Shown piece by piece: positions 62,771 to 64,000 of a stretch of DNA of 64,000 nucleotides. Every line of letters starts with the position of its first letter. Position 1 is the first letter of the stretch. The DNA comes from Elephas maximus indicus (lineage: Eukaryota > Chordata > Mammalia > Proboscidea > Elephantidae). A program made the translations under genes and the position numbers. The notes under the pieces were generated by a model. The model made no database searches, had not been told where the DNA came from, and saw nothing but the letters and a program-made list of their open reading frames with translations. The DNA lies in the NCBI RefSeq assembly GCF_024166365.1, contig NC_064830.1, positions 92,062,968 through 92,126,967 on the forward strand, in the 5' to 3' direction.

Positions 62771-64000
62771 GGCCACAGCTCTGCCCGCGCTGGTCAATAA
62801 GGTGTCTCCACTCAAGGCTGCTCCTCAGTAGGCAGCTGCCAACCCTGCCCAGGACAAGCCTTTAGTGAGCCGCTGCTGCCATTGAGGAAACAAGAGCCAA
62901 GAGGAGGATTCCCTTTGGGGGGTGGTATCAGCTGCCAACACTGGCCACTAGTCCCTTATTACTTCCTGCCTCCTTCAGGGGTCCCTTCTGCTAAATACCA
63001 CATTCCCACCTAAGCACACAAGCCCCCTCTAAACCCAGCTGCTTTCTTTCCTTCTTGGGCCTTCCCCGTTAGTGCTCCTCCCTGATGGTGGAGGAAGGTG
63101 GAGGAGACAGCTGTGCCCTGGGAGCTGCCTTTGTGGAGAGCCCTTGCTCCGTGCCCTCTGCTGTTCTAGGCGGTTCACTCATACGACCTCACTATTCCTC
63201 ATCCAACCCTAGAAAGTTACTTCTCTCATTCCCATACTACAGAAGAAGTAAAGGAACCCGTCCAAGGCCATGAGAACAGGAGCCCCCATTTTCCCCAGCG
63301 CTCACCCTTTCCCTCATTTGCCTTTTTTTCCCACATAACCCCCTACCTCCCTTACTCCCCTGAAGGGGGCGCACAGACCAAACTAGCTCAACCTCCACTC
63401 CTAATTCCTACTTTTCTGTAACTCTCCCCGTTACTCTGACCACCGACTTCGGGTTCCTTCCCAGAAGTAATGTCTCAGCCAGGAAGTACCACCCAGGGAA
63501 GACCTGCGCAGACAGCAAAAGATGTCACAAAACTCCCTGGACCCCAATACTCGCCATTCTCCTATAATAGGGATCAGCCATGCTCATATCACAAAAGTTA
63601 GAGAAATGGCCCGGGCTTCCGCAAATGCGCAAAGGGAAAGAACGTTTTGCAATTTGCAAGCGGAAAAACTGTGCGCAGGTCGAGCTGGGGTTTGGAGAGC
63701 ATTTGCCTAGTGTGTATCGCGTAGGGGTGGAGCTGTGGTGGGCGGAGACAGTGAAGGGGCGGACCCAAAGGAGAAATTCCCCTCTGGGCAACAGGCTCCG
63801 GGGCTACAGTGCCCTCTGCAGTCCCTATTTGGAACCACTGGAGGAATCGACAAGTAATAGAATCCTTAGGGCTCTGACCTCACACATTTCAATAAAAATT
63901 TGTATTGTGGTTTCCACACATGGCATCTGATTTTTGCACCACCGCTGCGAGTCAGTAAAGCGGGAATCTCTTTCTTTTGCTGGGGAAATTGAAGCTTGTT
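62771..64000. other. Region downstream of EPO, no gene recognised
   Basis: Contains a reverse MIR at about 63,140-63,275, an imperfect hairpin at 63617-63665 and AATAAA at about 63,890. Short frames up to 116 codons (63580-63930) show no family resemblance. In human the next gene is ZAN; no ZAN sequence is recognised here. Confidence 0.45.

Noticed and set aside
63580-63930. 116-codon frame at the right end as a ZAN or other gene exon
   Set aside because: No zonadhesin or other domain words; overlaps the hairpin and lacks flanking splice signals I can defend.

Overview
This is a mammalian nuclear window holding the conserved block ACTL6B - GNB2 - GIGYF1 - POP7 - EPO (human 7q22.1 order and orientation). 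The interspersed repeats point to an afrotherian, most likely a paenungulate (elephant, sirenian or hyrax). There are about sixteen copies of the tRNA-derived AfroSINE, many with clear target-site duplications. There is also an RTE-clade LINE with a readable YADD reverse-transcriptase segment, L1 copies with 3' ends I know only from elephant-like genomes, and MaLR-like LTRs of a lineage-specific type. I cannot separate elephant from manatee or hyrax from sequence alone. I found no CRISPR array, operon or other prokaryotic system, and no convincing novel protein-coding gene.

Layout. 1-5,700: 5' part of ACTL6B (minus; six coding exons, the rest lies left of the window), with MIR, L1 and HAL1 in intron 4. 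5,700-14,000: intergenic, repeat-rich (L2, MIR, an RTE LINE with a nested LTR, AfroSINEs). 14,000-19,750: CpG island and the complete GNB2 gene (plus; nine coding exons, 340 aa). 20,030-35,150: complete GIGYF1 (minus; 24 coding exons, 1033 aa), 3'-to-3' with GNB2 and only about 0.3 kb apart, with its CpG-island promoter at 34.5-35.4 kb. 35,400-47,000: gene-free stretch built largely from L1, AfroSINE and LTR fossils. 47,300-49,200: CpG island and POP7 (plus; intronless CDS, 137 aa). 49,200-59,900: intergenic, with two related solo LTRs, L2, MIR and AfroSINEs. 59,900-62,800: complete EPO (plus; five coding exons, 191 aa) with its GATA-type promoter and downstream hypoxia enhancer. 62,800-64,000: no gene recognised.

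The genes do not form one pathway: neuronal BAF chromatin remodelling (ACTL6B), G-protein signalling (GNB2), 4EHP-GIGYF translational repression (GIGYF1), RNase P/MRP (POP7) and erythropoiesis (EPO). The interest lies mainly in regulation. There is a split REST/RE1-like site at ACTL6B, two perfect RFX X-boxes and a CRE at GNB2, and four CACGTGAC E-boxes at GIGYF1. Around EPO there is a TACGTG-N8-CACAT element about 9.2 kb upstream, an RCGTG cluster about 2.4 kb upstream, and a 3' enhancer in which the HIF and HNF4 sites are kept but the accessory CACAG is changed. Exon boundaries were placed by reading GT/AG sites against remembered family proteins, and the reading frame closes across every junction. 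Repeat family names rest on recall, not on a database search.
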